A stretch of 44,388 nt of DNA from Flavobacteriales bacterium (GCA_027024205.1 JALVST010000011.1:9077-53464), one strand, 5' to 3'. Positions 32,817 through 42,446 are shown, counted from the first letter of the stretch. Program-made: numbers and translations. Notes: generated from the sequence alone by a model not told the origin.

Positions 32817-34055
32817 TCAATATTTTAACAACAAGTCCATCATGGTCACGGCCGCTGCCCGGGCTTTGAGTTTGATAATATCATCCGGAGTATCATCCCC
32901 AACTTCATAGGTCATAGCTTCGGCTTTAAATTGCTTGTAAAACCAGTTTTTTGATATGGGTTGTGACATACCGTACGGGCTTTTAAGGGTTTTGAACGGT
33001 GCCACCATTCTGTCGATACCGGCAGTCCACACTTCACAAAACCCGGGTAAGACACTATGAAAACTATCGTCAAAAATGTAGTAAACATCTTTAAAAGTAG
33101 AATGAAAATCAATACCCAGTACCGGTTGGACATGATATTTTTTTGCTTCGTTTACAATAAATTTTGTAACGGCATCAATTTCGGGTTGGCGGTAATGTGC
33201 CCAATCGCGGTTTAAATCAATGCCGTGGGCGTTGTGTCGCCAATGCCCTAAATCCACTCCGTCGGGATTGAGCAAAGGGAACAACCATACTTCGTATTTT
33301 AGATAAAAAGTCCGTGTCAAGGTATCATTTTGCACCAATTCGTTGACAAAATGCTTTAATGCCAAAAAACCTGTTACTTCCGGCGGATGCTGACGGCTCA
33401 ATAACACAATAATTTTCTTGTTTTTGGTATCCCCCTGCCCTATTTTGAGCATATAAATTGATCTGTTTTTAAGACTTTTGCCAATAATACGTACAGGTGA
33501 TACAAACGGATTGGAAGTCAAACTGTCTAACCACATTTTGGTATCAGCCGAATTGATAACCGGTTGTCCGGCTATCCATAATGCTTGTTTCCCGACTGGC
33601 AATTTAAAACTCACTGCTGTTGAATCGGCATTGTAAGTAAAACTTTCGATTTTGGTCCAATCTTTCCGGTTTTGACTGATTTTAGGCCAATAACGGTGCT
33701 TGGCATAACGGTATTTCAATTGCAAATAAATTGTATCCGGACGTGACGACCAAATTTTAAAAGCATACCACGGACTGGGGTTGATCGGCGTATTTTCAGG
33801 GGTAATCAACACTTGATAAGTCGAATCATTGATTTGTGTAAAATCATTGAGCCGTGCCCCGTCAAAACGGTTATCGGCAAATATATGTCCGGCACGATAC
33901 AACTTTTTAGATTGAAAATCAATTTTCTTGGCGTGTGTATCGACTGATCTAGTATAAGTAAATTCACGACGCACATACTTATCCAAGCCGCAAGCTTGCA
34001 GCAACAAACTGATGATTAATAATAAATTGATAATGGTTGTATTTTTCCTTTCCAT
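32817..34055 (-). CDS. M14 family zinc carboxypeptidase lipoprotein
   Basis: Membrane-anchored metallocarboxypeptidase. The signal peptide ends at the lipobox LLQAC (Cys22). A beta-rich N-terminal domain typical of M14-like carboxypeptidases precedes the catalytic domain. The zinc ligands are H223 and E226 in RQHPPEVTG and H318 in GIDFHST. The substrate-binding HGIDLNRDW segment is near 277-285 and the catalytic Glu384 is in MTYEVGDD. All key residues are present, so it should be active on peptide or amide C termini in the periplasm or at the surface. It follows the PrcB-like gene on the same strand after an 87-bp repeat-containing gap. Confidence 0.88.
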   Translation of the reverse strand: MERKNTTIINLLLIISLLLQACGLDKYVRREFTYTRSVDTHAKKIDFQSKKLYRAGHIFADNRFDGARLNDFTQINDSTYQVLITPENTPINPSPWYAFKIWSSRPDTIYLQLKYRYAKHRYWPKISQNRKDWTKIESFTYNADSTAVSFKLPVGKQALWIAGQPVINSADTKMWLDSLTSNPFVSPVRIIGKSLKNRSIYMLKIGQGDTKNKKIIVLLSRQHPPEVTGFLALKHFVNELVQNDTLTRTFYLKYEVWLFPLLNPDGVDLGHWRHNAHGIDLNRDWAHYRQPEIDAVTKFIVNEAKKYHVQPVLGIDFHSTFKDVYYIFDDSFHSVLPGFCEVWTAGIDRMVAPFKTLKSPYGMSQPISKNWFYKQFKAEAMTYEVGDDTPDDIIKLKARAAAVTMMDLLLKY

Positions 34056-34142
34056 TTATTTTCATTAATGCCGGTGGTTTCGATACATCACGCCTTCGCC
34101 GTGACACTCAGACACCTTGAACCCGACAAACAAATCGACTTT
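34056..34142. repeat. Intergenic member of the GGT...ACC repeat family
   Basis: GGTTTCGATACATCACGCCT begins at 34075 and the element ends with CACTCAGACACC at 34116. It is a diverged copy of the element at 4085-4186 and lies between two same-strand genes. Confidence 0.5.
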
Positions 34143-34607
34143 CTACTCGTTGCTAACCGCTAACGCCTTATCCGTTTTCTTAATTTTTATCAAAATGTAC
34201 GGCTGATTTATCACTTGAATGGCAAACTGACCTTGTGGCACTTCATGACTTGTAATAAATTTAACCGTATCCTTTGTATTTTCAACGGATTTTATATAAA
34301 ATTTTGTCCCGCCTTGATGTAAAACTCTGTCAAAAATAGCCACTATCATATATTTATCAAAATCTACATGGTCCAATTTGAACTTGGCACTTTCGTTATT
34401 TACCGTATTGATTTTTTTTAGAAATTCTTGCCATTGTCTTTCATCGGTAATTTTGTATAATCCCGGTTTAAAACCTTCCGCACCGTTACCGTGTAAGGTC
34501 GATTGAGCTAACAATTGGTAAGCAAAAGGTTCGTTTTTTGATACTTTTTGATGTGATTTGCAACTAGCAAATAAAACAATACTTGCTAAAATGATTAGAT
34601 GTTTCAT
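34143..34607 (-). CDS. PrcB-like C-terminal domain lipoprotein
   Basis: A 154-residue envelope lipoprotein; the signal LASIVLFASC has the lipobox Cys16. The mature part matches the PrcB C-terminal domain, a small fold associated with the PrtP protease complex of Treponema: DKYMIVAIFDRVLHQGGTKF, then IKSVENTKDTVKF. The neighbouring M14 peptidase gene is on the same strand, which fits a protease-associated role, but the partnership is inferred. A low-complexity GAGGAAATGATGAATTGATG repeat lies directly upstream (34622-34650). Confidence 0.75.
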   Translation of the reverse strand: MKHLIILASIVLFASCKSHQKVSKNEPFAYQLLAQSTLHGNGAEGFKPGLYKITDERQWQEFLKKINTVNNESAKFKLDHVDFDKYMIVAIFDRVLHQGGTKFYIKSVENTKDTVKFITSHEVPQGQFAIQVINQPYILIKIKKTDKALAVSNE

Positions 34608-34704
34608 AGTTAAATGTTTTTTTTGAGGAAATGATGAATTGATGAATTGACGAAAATTTTCAATTAAGACTCACGGGGCATGCGTCTCTACTTTCACCTT
34701 TCAA

Positions 34705-36738
34705 CTATTCAGGATATGCCACTCTCAAATGATAAATATTTTTCAGTTTTTTCTTAAATAATTTTTTAATAATCGATATCTCTTTCAGAGTTATATTCGC
34801 ATTATCCAACAAACCTGCATATAACTGATGATCGATAATTTTATCGACAAACTCATCTATTTTTTCAGCTGTCGGTTCTCTTAAACTTTTTGAAGCCGCT
34901 TCCACCGAGTCCGCCATCATCAGTATGGCCGTTTCTTTGTTAAACGGATTGGGACCTGGATAACGGAATTTACTTTCATCAATGTCAGGATTTTCTTCCA
35001 AAACTTTCTTATAAAAAAACTGTACCAAACCGGTTCCGTGATGGGTTCGTATAAAATCTATGATTCTGTCAGGTAAATTATTTTTACGGGCCAATTCTAC
35101 GCCGTCTAATACGTGCTGAATGATAATTCTGGCACTTTCTTCGGGTGGTAAATCATCGTGGTAATTGACTCCGGAAGTCTGATTTTCTGTAAAATAAAAC
35201 GGATTGAGCATCTTGCCGATATCGTGATACAACGCTCCTGCCCTGATAAGTAACGAGTTGGCTTTCACAGCATTGGCAGCCGCTTCGGCCAAATTAGCTA
35301 CTTGCATGGAATGATTAAACGTTCCGGGCGCTTTGTCAGCCAGCCGTTTGAGTAACTTGGAATTAGTATTGGTATATTCCAGTAACGATACATCTGAAAC
35401 CAAACCGAATAATTTTTCATATAATAAAATCAATTGATGCGACAGTGCAATAGCCAATAAACCATTAAAAATAAATTGAATCAACACACCGTAATTTATA
35501 ACAGAAAAATCCCCTTCATAAATCAAATGAAAAGCCAAATAACCTATGGTATAAACCAACACTATATTCCCCACCGATGTAAACAAATTGGAACGTTTGG
35601 TCAATTCAGAAACCGTCAAAATGCTCACGATTCCTGCAATCATTTGCAAAAAGATAAATTCAAAACTATTGGTCACGACAAAACCCAACAATAAAACCGT
35701 CAAAATATGAACGAACAAAGCAGTACGGGCATCAAAAAAAGCTTTTAAAATCAAAGGTAATATAGTCAATGGCACTACAAAAACATAAGCCGGATAATAT
35801 TTGACCGTGAAGGTCATCAAGCCCAGCATTAACAACATATTAAAAATAATCAAGCTGATTTTGACATTATTCTCAAAAATCTCAGGCCGATACTGTTTTA
35901 AAAATAAAATCAACATCAACAGAACCAATGCTACCAATACACTATACCCCAAATAAATCCAAATTTGATGTATTGATTTTCCGGTATTTTGACCGTAGGC
36001 CAATTTTAAAGAATTTAAAATTTCATATTTTTCAGGGGTAACGATTTCCCCTTTTTTAATAATCGTATATCCTTTTAAAATCAAACCCTTATTAACACTA
36101 ACACTTGCCAATTTTTGTTGTAAATACCGCTTATAAAAATAGGTATCCGGTTTTAAATCTTCCGGTAAATTTTCCAAATACAACCGGGTCATCAATTGCA
36201 AATTAGCAGGTTGTTGTGATAGATATTTTTCCAAAAGATGTTTTATCTTACTTGCCGTATATACGGTATAAACAGGCACTTCTTTCAAAACACGTCCGTT
36301 TACCAAAAAAATAGTCGGTAACTGATAATTGTCCGGTAGATTTTTTATATAAGATTTACTATAAATCTCCGGAATTAATTGCCGGTTTAACCGGACCAAT
36401 TCTTTGATAGTCTCAACAGAATTCCCTGTTTTTTTTATCAATGCATTTAACCGGTTCGTAATTTGAAATACATCAACTTCTTGCTTCTTGAAAAACAAAG
36501 GAATATGCCGTTTTATGGAATCTTTTTCTTTTTGAATCTCTTTATCCGTCTTTTTAATTGTAAAATCAAATGGCGCCTTCAAATCATTATATTGCCAAGC
36601 TTTGTTTTTGACATATTCGTATTGAAACGAGCCTGTTTGCGAAAACAAATAAATAATCATTATCAAAGCACCGGTCAAAATTAGTACTTTGTAAATTAAA
36701 AACGTTTTACGGTAAATGAAATTTAAAATTTTTCTCAT
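34705..36738 (-). CDS. Membrane HD-domain phosphodiesterase, PgpH-like
   Basis: A 677-residue 7TMR-HD protein; characterised PgpH relatives hydrolyse cyclic di-AMP. An N-terminal membrane anchor (TFLIYKVLILTGALIMIIYLF) is followed by an extracytoplasmic domain of about 200 residues. Seven or so membrane helices start near residue 260 (IWIYLGYSVLVALVLLMLIL). The cytoplasmic HD domain has the histidine of FNHSMQVANLAEAAA, the metal-binding HDIG in ALYHDIGKMLNPFYF near 500, and IRTHHGTGLVQFFY. All metal ligands are present. A minus-strand TAACTTTG at 36769-36776 supports the ATG start. Confidence 0.9.
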   Translation of the reverse strand: MRKILNFIYRKTFLIYKVLILTGALIMIIYLFSQTGSFQYEYVKNKAWQYNDLKAPFDFTIKKTDKEIQKEKDSIKRHIPLFFKKQEVDVFQITNRLNALIKKTGNSVETIKELVRLNRQLIPEIYSKSYIKNLPDNYQLPTIFLVNGRVLKEVPVYTVYTASKIKHLLEKYLSQQPANLQLMTRLYLENLPEDLKPDTYFYKRYLQQKLASVSVNKGLILKGYTIIKKGEIVTPEKYEILNSLKLAYGQNTGKSIHQIWIYLGYSVLVALVLLMLILFLKQYRPEIFENNVKISLIIFNMLLMLGLMTFTVKYYPAYVFVVPLTILPLILKAFFDARTALFVHILTVLLLGFVVTNSFEFIFLQMIAGIVSILTVSELTKRSNLFTSVGNIVLVYTIGYLAFHLIYEGDFSVINYGVLIQFIFNGLLAIALSHQLILLYEKLFGLVSDVSLLEYTNTNSKLLKRLADKAPGTFNHSMQVANLAEAAANAVKANSLLIRAGALYHDIGKMLNPFYFTENQTSGVNYHDDLPPEESARIIIQHVLDGVELARKNNLPDRIIDFIRTHHGTGLVQFFYKKVLEENPDIDESKFRYPGPNPFNKETAILMMADSVEAASKSLREPTAEKIDEFVDKIIDHQLYAGLLDNANITLKEISIIKKLFKKKLKNIYHLRVAYPE

Positions 36739-36768
36739 CTATAAATTTATAAAGGCAACTAAATTAGC

Positions 36769-36776
36769 CAAAGTTA
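36769..36776 (-). promoter_or_regulatory. Putative promoter -7 element of the HD phosphodiesterase gene
   Basis: Plus-strand CAAAGTTA gives TAACTTTG on the minus strand, 31 bp before the ATG at 36738. It shares a 110-bp divergent gap with the thiolase gene, whose best -7 candidate TAATTTTA (36820-36827) is weaker. Confidence 0.5.
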
Positions 36777-36848
36777 AGATTTTTTTACTGAAAAGAAAGT
36801 TTAATTGAGTAATTATTTGTAATTTTAGCCAATCAAAAAAATCAAATT

Positions 36849-38033
36849 ATGAAATCACCACAAGATATCGTTATAATTTCATATGCCCGTACCCCGATTG
36901 GCAGTTTTAACGGGACTTTATCCGGCATTCCCGCACCCAAATTAGGCGCCATTGCCATTACCGGTGCTTTAAAGAGAATCAATTTGGATCCGGCTTTGGT
37001 CGATGAAGTGTATATGGGTAATGTTTTACAAGCCGGTGAAGGTCAAGCGCCTGCCCGTCAAGCGAGTATTTTTGCCGGTATACCCAATACGGTTCCGGCC
37101 ACTACGGTCAATAAAGTTTGTGCATCCGGAATGAAAGCCGTAAGTATGGCTGCCCAAGCTATCAAAGCAGGCGATGCGGAAATTATCGTGGCAGGCGGGA
37201 TGGAAAACATGTCTCAAGCCCCACACTACCTCTATGGCCGCAAAGCTGTCAAGCTCGGTGATGTCAAAGCCAAAGACGGTTTGATACTCGATGGCTTACT
37301 GGATGTTTATTCCCAACAACACATGGGCGTTTTTGCCGACTTATGTGCTACAAAATATGATATAAGCCGTGAAGAACAAGACGCTTATGCCATAAAATCT
37401 TATCATCGTTCTGCCGCTGCTTGGAAAAACAATGTTTTTGCCGATGAAGTGATACCCGTGGAAATACCGCAACGTAAAGGGGAACCTCTTATTTTTGCCG
37501 AAGATGAAGAATATAATAATGTCAAATTTGACAAAATTCCAACTCTCAAACCGGTCTTTACCAAAGACGGAACCGTTACGGCTGCCAATGCCTCTACTAT
37601 AAATGACGGCGGTGCCGCTTTGATTATAACTACCCGTAAAAAAGCCGGAGAGTTGGGGATTAAGCCCTTAGCCAAAATAGTATCTTATGCCGATGCCGCA
37701 CACGAACCCGAATGGTTTACAACAGCACCTGCTAAAGCCATTCCAAAAGCCCTTAAAAAAGTCGGTTTAAAAATTGAAGATATAGATTTCTTTGAACTCA
37801 ACGAAGCCTTTTCCGTTGTCAGTTTGGTCAATGAAGAATTGTTGCATTTAGACCCTGAAAAATGTAATATCTACGGGGGCGCCGTTTCGCTCGGTCATCC
37901 GCTCGGTGTCAGTGGAGCACGCATCATCATGGCATTGATTAACGCTTTGAAACGTAATAATGGCAAATACGGTGCCGCGGGTATCTGTAACGGCGGCGGC
38001 GGTGCCGGTGCTATGATTATTGAAAACGAATAA
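36849..38033 (+). CDS. Acetyl-CoA C-acetyltransferase (thiolase)
   Basis: Thiolase that condenses two acetyl-CoA to acetoacetyl-CoA or cleaves 3-oxoacyl-CoA. The nucleophilic Cys91 is in NKVCASGMKAV. The other catalytic residues are His350 in GGAVSLGHPLGVSGAR and Cys380 in GICNGGGGAG. NEAFSVV near 318 is also conserved. The 394-residue length and motifs fit the biosynthetic acetoacetyl-CoA thiolases (AtoB/PhaA type), but chain-length preference cannot be read from the sequence. Its neighbours do not form a beta-oxidation operon. The HD gene is divergent, and the NlpC/P60 gene lies 168 bp downstream. Confidence 0.93.
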   Translation: MKSPQDIVIISYARTPIGSFNGTLSGIPAPKLGAIAITGALKRINLDPALVDEVYMGNVLQAGEGQAPARQASIFAGIPNTVPATTVNKVCASGMKAVSMAAQAIKAGDAEIIVAGGMENMSQAPHYLYGRKAVKLGDVKAKDGLILDGLLDVYSQQHMGVFADLCATKYDISREEQDAYAIKSYHRSAAAWKNNVFADEVIPVEIPQRKGEPLIFAEDEEYNNVKFDKIPTLKPVFTKDGTVTAANASTINDGGAALIITTRKKAGELGIKPLAKIVSYADAAHEPEWFTTAPAKAIPKALKKVGLKIEDIDFFELNEAFSVVSLVNEELLHLDPEKCNIYGGAVSLGHPLGVSGARIIMALINALKRNNGKYGAAGICNGGGGAGAMIIENE

Positions 38034-38201
38034 AATAAAAGTTTCTGTTGTCATTTCGAACGAAGTGAGAAATCTCAAATTTAGATTTCCCAGTTGTAAT
38101 CTCCTTCGAAATAATAGAACACATTTTATTATAAAAACTCAAAAAAAATAAGGCGAAAAATATTTCGTCTCAACATTCAACTTTTAACTTTCAACTAACG
38201 T
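38034..38201. repeat. Intergenic repeats before the NlpC/P60 gene
   Basis: TCATTTCGAACGAAGTGAGAA at 38050-38075 is the reverse of the TCTCGTCACTCCTTCG repeat at 448-485. A CGAAAAATATTTCG palindrome follows near 38154-38167. ACATTCAACTTTTAACTTTCAAC words run up to the next start. Confidence 0.5.
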
Positions 38202-38972
38202 ATGAAAGCTCTAAATTTTGCTACAATCGTTCCCGTTCGTGCCGACCGCGCCGACGAAGCGGAAATCATGACCCAAATGCTCTTCAGTGACACCTTTGAA
38301 GTTTTGGACACTTACAATCAATGGCGTTATATCAAAACGGCTTATGACCATTACGAAGGCTGGATAGATGAAAAAGTTGTATTTGAAATTCCAGATGAAG
38401 AATTTAATTTATTAAACAAACAACAACCATACTATTCCACAGATATTGTAAGTGAAGTGATTTTTCCGGAATCAGGCCGGTTTTTATTACCTATGGGAAG
38501 TGTGTTGCCACATTTTAATCCTGAAAAAATGACTTTGAAAATAGGGAATGAAACCGGTGTTTTTAACGGCAATTACATCACCGGCAAACACAACAAAGCA
38601 CAAGTTTTGGCATTTGCCTTTACATATGAAAACAGTCCGTATTTATGGGGTGGCAAAACCCATTTCGGATTGGATTGCAGCGGATTGACCCAAATGGCAT
38701 ACAAAATTTGCGGACATCATTTGCTTCGCAACGCCAAAGATCAAGTGACACAAGGCATTTCTATCAAATTAAGCGAAGCCGAACCGGGCGATTTGGCTTT
38801 TTTTACCAATGACAAAGGAAAAGTCATCCACGTCGGATTCTTACTCGGGAACGGCACTATTTTTCATTCACATGGTAATGCCCATATCGATGATATCGAT
38901 GAAAAAGGTATTTGGAGCCGTAAATTTCAACGCTATTCGCACTGGTTAAGCGATGTAAAACGGATTATTTGA
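38202..38972 (+). CDS. NlpC/P60 peptidase with SH3 domain (YkfC-like)
   Basis: A cysteine peptidase for murein peptides, probably cleaving gamma-D-Glu-diamino acid bonds. Residues about 5-65 are an SH3-like domain (ATIVPVRADRADEAEIMTQM, then YIKTAYDHYEGWIDEK), with a second SH3-like part to about 125. The NlpC/P60 domain carries the catalytic Cys159 in GLDCSGLTQ, His210 in KVIHVGFLL, and a third polar residue in FHSHGNA (222-224). There is no signal peptide, so it probably recycles imported peptides in the cytoplasm, as proposed for YkfC. Length 256 is usual. Confidence 0.88.
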   Translation: MKALNFATIVPVRADRADEAEIMTQMLFSDTFEVLDTYNQWRYIKTAYDHYEGWIDEKVVFEIPDEEFNLLNKQQPYYSTDIVSEVIFPESGRFLLPMGSVLPHFNPEKMTLKIGNETGVFNGNYITGKHNKAQVLAFAFTYENSPYLWGGKTHFGLDCSGLTQMAYKICGHHLLRNAKDQVTQGISIKLSEAEPGDLAFFTNDKGKVIHVGFLLGNGTIFHSHGNAHIDDIDEKGIWSRKFQRYSHWLSDVKRII

Positions 38973-39002
38973 TTTTTTTCTATTTTTTTCAAAACATTTT
39001 TA

Positions 39003-39290
39003 ATGAAATTTTTGTTATCCATATCATTTTTTGCATTGTTTGCCTTTCAAAGTCAATCTCAAAATTTATATAAAACACCGAGCGGCAAAAGATACCATTT
39101 AGCATCTTGCCGTATGGTTAAGAATGTATCTGAAAAAGTCAGTCCGGAATAAATCAGAAAATTAGGGCTAACCCCTTGTAAAATTTGTCATCTGCCCCCA
39201 TTATCACAAGTGCACTTTTCCAACAAGCCTAGTAAAGCTGTCGGACAAACCCGGCAAAGTCAACGATGTAAATTTATTCCTGTTGTTTAA
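39003..39290 (+). pseudogene. Secreted Cys-rich small protein interrupted by an in-frame TAA
   Basis: The frame opens with a signal peptide (FLLSISFFALFAFQSQSQ), then LYKTPSGKRYHLASCRMVKN. It meets TAA at 39150-39152 after SPE and continues open in the same frame (IRKLGLTPCKICHLPPLS) to TAA at 39288. The two halves together give the pattern GKRYHxASC...GLTPCKIC seen in small Bacteroidota proteins with an Ada-like metal-binding cysteine pair. A single nonsense change is the simplest explanation. The last codons overlap the convergent DUF4476 gene by 17 bp. The first 49 codons alone would lack the second cysteine pair. Confidence 0.7.
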
Positions 39291-40086
39291 TGTATGCATC
39301 GAGTTTTTTGACACTGCTGTCAAAGTCAAACTCATTGTTTACTTTATAATAATTTTCAATATCATACACATAATGATAAGCAAATTTAGCCAAAGCCAGT
39401 TTATTTCTTTCAAAATCAAAAAGTCGTAAAATACCAACTAACTGATCCACGGTCATACAAGCATTTTGTTTGATAATTTGTTTGGCAACTCTTAATTTAT
39501 TGTCATCAAAATCTTGACTTTTAACGGCTTGCAACATGCTCTTATACCGCTCGGGCGTCACAGGCGGGACACAACCGATAGCACCTTCATAACCGGGGAC
39601 ATACACAACGGGCATCCCATGTGGTTGGACACCATTGGTATTATTAATGTTAATATTGATTTGCCCGTTTTGGATATTTTGTCTCCCATTATTATTTATG
39701 AGACTACCAAAAGCAAAAACAGCACCGGAATCATTAACAGGCAACGCTTCGGTTATAGGATATACCGCTTTGATTACAAACTCGGCACGTTGATACCGTC
39801 TTGCAGGCGGTAATACTTCATAGACAATTTCCGACAGCGGTGGCACATACAGTTCCGCCGTAACACCGCGTGACCGACCATGCTTAAATTTTATTCTAAC
39901 TTGATAATAATTCTCCGTCAAACCGGTTATCCGTAATTCATTTAACGGTTGCTGATTAATGGGTTTCCCATTAATAAAGACTTTCATCGGTTCGCCATTC
40001 TCTGATGTCAAAACCAAATTTCTTTGATATTGTGCCGTTACTTGTATCACAAAGCTTAACATTAAAAAATATAGAAAGCGTTTCAT
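39274..40086 (-). CDS. Secreted DUF4476 protein
   Basis: A 270-residue exported protein with signal peptide (FLYFLMLSFVIQVTAQ). The N-terminal 100 residues look like a small beta-sandwich (LVLTSENGEPMKVFINGKPI). A low-complexity linker follows (GRQNIQNGQININI near residues 135-150). The C-terminal DUF4476 domain (YKSMLQAVKSQDFDDNKLRV, then MTVDQLVGILRLFDFERNKL) is helical and of unknown function. It occurs widely in Bacteroidota. No TAnnTTTG promoter was recognised in the 198-bp upstream gap. Confidence 0.82.
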   Translation of the reverse strand: MKRFLYFLMLSFVIQVTAQYQRNLVLTSENGEPMKVFINGKPINQQPLNELRITGLTENYYQVRIKFKHGRSRGVTAELYVPPLSEIVYEVLPPARRYQRAEFVIKAVYPITEALPVNDSGAVFAFGSLINNNGRQNIQNGQINININNTNGVQPHGMPVVYVPGYEGAIGCVPPVTPERYKSMLQAVKSQDFDDNKLRVAKQIIKQNACMTVDQLVGILRLFDFERNKLALAKFAYHYVYDIENYYKVNNEFDFDSSVKKLDAYIKQQE

Positions 40087-40284
40087 AATTGTATATTTAT
40101 TATTTTAAAAGGGACAACAAGCATGCCATTTATTTAATAATAAGGTTTTTATGTAATTTTTGGGATTGAGCGTTTACACATTAGATATAGTTCTATTTAA
40201 CCAAACTATTTCCAATCGGTTTAAATTTTGTATTTTTTTAAATTAAAAACACTTCCAAAATTGGTAATCGTTTGGAATAGCGCT
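40087..40284. other. Noncoding gap with a short repeat shared with the window end
   Basis: GCGTTTACACATTAGATATA (40170-40189) and the following GTTC closely match GCTTACACATTCAATATAGT at 44328-44347. No gene or terminator was found between the DUF4476 and M3 peptidase genes. Confidence 0.5.
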
Positions 40285-42423
40285 CTACTTGTTGCTAAAA
40301 CCTTTCTTCTTCAACAAAGCATCTATTTTGGGTGGACGTCCCATAAATTCTTTATAAAATTGCATAGCCGGTTTGGTACCACCACTACTAATCATCTTTC
40401 TGTAACGTTGAGCCAAACCGGGATTAAAAATATCACCTGATTTTACAAAAGCATCAAAGGTATCGGCGTCCAAAACTTCAGACCACAGGTAACTGTAATA
40501 ACCGGCGGCATAGCCACCTCCGAAAATATGGGCATAATAGGTAGAACGGTAACGTGGAATAATTTCCCATATCAGCCCGATTTTTTGCATGGATTTTTTT
40601 TCAAAATCCAAAGTTTTTCGCGGTAAAGTATCATTGATTGTATGCCAATCCATATCCAGAAATGCGGCAGCCAGATATTCCACGCTTCTAAATCCTTCGT
40701 TAAAAGTATTGGCTTCATTCATTTTTTTCATCAGGTCATGTGGAATAATTTCTCCGGTTTGATAATGTTTGGCATAAAGTTTTAACATATCCGGATGACT
40801 CATCCAATTTTCCATAACTTGCGAAGGAAACTCTACAAAATCACGTGGCACATTGGTTCCTGACAAAGAGCCGTATTTAACATTGGAAAGCAAACCGTGC
40901 AAACCGTGACCGAACTCGTGAAATACCGTTTGAGCTTGTGAAAAACTCAACAAACTCGGCATAGACTTGGTAGGAGCCGGAAAATTAAAATTGTTGGTAA
41001 CGATAGGCGTTACAAAATGACCATCGACATTGGATTGCATCCGTAATTCATTCATCCAAGCCCCACCGCGTTTGCTAGGACGTGCGAAGAAATCCATATA
41101 AATAACACCAATATGATTACCGGTAGAATCAGTCACCTCAAATACTTGTTGGTCTTTGTGCCAAACCGCTACGTTTTTTAAGGGTTTAAAGTTCAATCCA
41201 AAAAGCTTATGAGCCAACAAAAACGCCCCGTCTCTTACGGCATTTACTTCAAAATACGGTTTGGTTACACTTTCATCAAAATTATATGCTTGTTCCCTTA
41301 TTTTACGAACATAATAGCGCCAATCACTCTGTTTGAAATCGCCTGAAATGCCGTCTTTACGCATCATATCCACCAGTAGATCTCTATCATTTGTAGCGGT
41401 TTTTAAAGCCGGTTGCCAAACTTTATTGAGCAAATCATAAACATTAGCGGGATTTTCGGCCATATTTTCGGCCAAAATATATTGTGCATAATTTTCATAA
41501 CCCAGCAAATGAGCTTTTTCGGTACGTAATTGTACCATTTTTTCCAAGATTTTTTTATTGTCGTGTGCATTATTATTATTACCGCGATTGGCATATGCAT
41601 TAAAAATTTTCTCCCGCAAAACCCGGTTGGGAGAATAATCTAAAAAAGGATAAATACTGGGGCGTTGCAAAGTAAAAGACCAACCGGTTTTATGACCTCG
41701 CTTACTGGCCTCCTCTGCCGCTGCATCCATAGCTTGTTTGGGCATTTTTCCCAAATCTTTTTTGTCCGTCACATAAAGTTCATAGTCATTGGTTTCGGCC
41801 AGTAAATTATCATTAAAGCTTTGTTGCAAAGCCGCTAATTCTTTATTTATGACTTGCAAGCGTTTCTGTTTATCTGCCGGGAGATTAACGCCCGAACGCA
41901 CAAATTTTTTATAAGTTTCTTCAAGCAAACGTTTATCCTCATCATCCAAATCCAAGCTATCTTTTTGTTGATAAATAGTATTGATGCGATTAAACAACCA
42001 GCGGTTCATTTTAATTTTATCAAAATGAGCCGCTAGTTCCGGTTTGATTTTTTTTGAGGTTTCCTGTAATATCTTATCGGTATTTGCTGCTTCCAAAGCA
42101 TCAAAAGTATTTCTTACCCGTTTGAGTAAACGACCGCTTTGTTCAAATGCAACAATTGTATTTTTAAAAGTAGGTTGTACCTGATTATTAATAATGCTTT
42201 CAATTTCTTTGTTATGAATCTCCATAGCTTCTTCAAAAGCCGGCAAATAGTCTTTACTTTTTATTTTATCAAAAGGCGGCGTCCCGAAAGGCGTATCCCA
42301 TGTTTGTAATAAAATATTTTTTTGTCCGGTTTCTAACATTTTAGCGTCATTTGTTTTATTTTTACTATTTTGACAAGAATATGCCGAAAAAAACAGTAAG
42401 ATAAGATAAATGTAATTTTTCAT
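40285..42423 (-). CDS. dcp: M3 family metallopeptidase lipoprotein (Dcp-like)
   Basis: Zinc oligopeptidase of the M3A family, close to peptidyl-dipeptidase Dcp, which removes C-terminal dipeptides. The zinc site HEFGH is in QTVFHEFGHGLHGLL near residue 500, with the downstream Glu ligand expected in NEGFRSVEYLAAAF. Family segments such as KMLETGQKNILLQTWDTPFG and PFDKIKSKDYLPAFEEAM are at the mature start. The chosen ATG at 42423 gives the signal YIYLILLFFSAYSC with a lipobox Cys. The longer frame from 42522 would place 33 hydrophobic residues before it and crosses the promoter motif at 42447-42454. The protein has 712 residues. Confidence 0.92.
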   Translation of the reverse strand: MKNYIYLILLFFSAYSCQNSKNKTNDAKMLETGQKNILLQTWDTPFGTPPFDKIKSKDYLPAFEEAMEIHNKEIESIINNQVQPTFKNTIVAFEQSGRLLKRVRNTFDALEAANTDKILQETSKKIKPELAAHFDKIKMNRWLFNRINTIYQQKDSLDLDDEDKRLLEETYKKFVRSGVNLPADKQKRLQVINKELAALQQSFNDNLLAETNDYELYVTDKKDLGKMPKQAMDAAAEEASKRGHKTGWSFTLQRPSIYPFLDYSPNRVLREKIFNAYANRGNNNNAHDNKKILEKMVQLRTEKAHLLGYENYAQYILAENMAENPANVYDLLNKVWQPALKTATNDRDLLVDMMRKDGISGDFKQSDWRYYVRKIREQAYNFDESVTKPYFEVNAVRDGAFLLAHKLFGLNFKPLKNVAVWHKDQQVFEVTDSTGNHIGVIYMDFFARPSKRGGAWMNELRMQSNVDGHFVTPIVTNNFNFPAPTKSMPSLLSFSQAQTVFHEFGHGLHGLLSNVKYGSLSGTNVPRDFVEFPSQVMENWMSHPDMLKLYAKHYQTGEIIPHDLMKKMNEANTFNEGFRSVEYLAAAFLDMDWHTINDTLPRKTLDFEKKSMQKIGLIWEIIPRYRSTYYAHIFGGGYAAGYYSYLWSEVLDADTFDAFVKSGDIFNPGLAQRYRKMISSGGTKPAMQFYKEFMGRPPKIDALLKKKGFSNK

Positions 42424-42446
42424 AAAGTAAAATTTTAGGATGAAAA

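Noticed and set aside
39150-39152. TAA read as a recoded codon
   Set aside because: Known stop recoding to selenocysteine or pyrrolysine uses TGA or TAG, and no recoding structure is apparent; a nonsense mutation is simpler.
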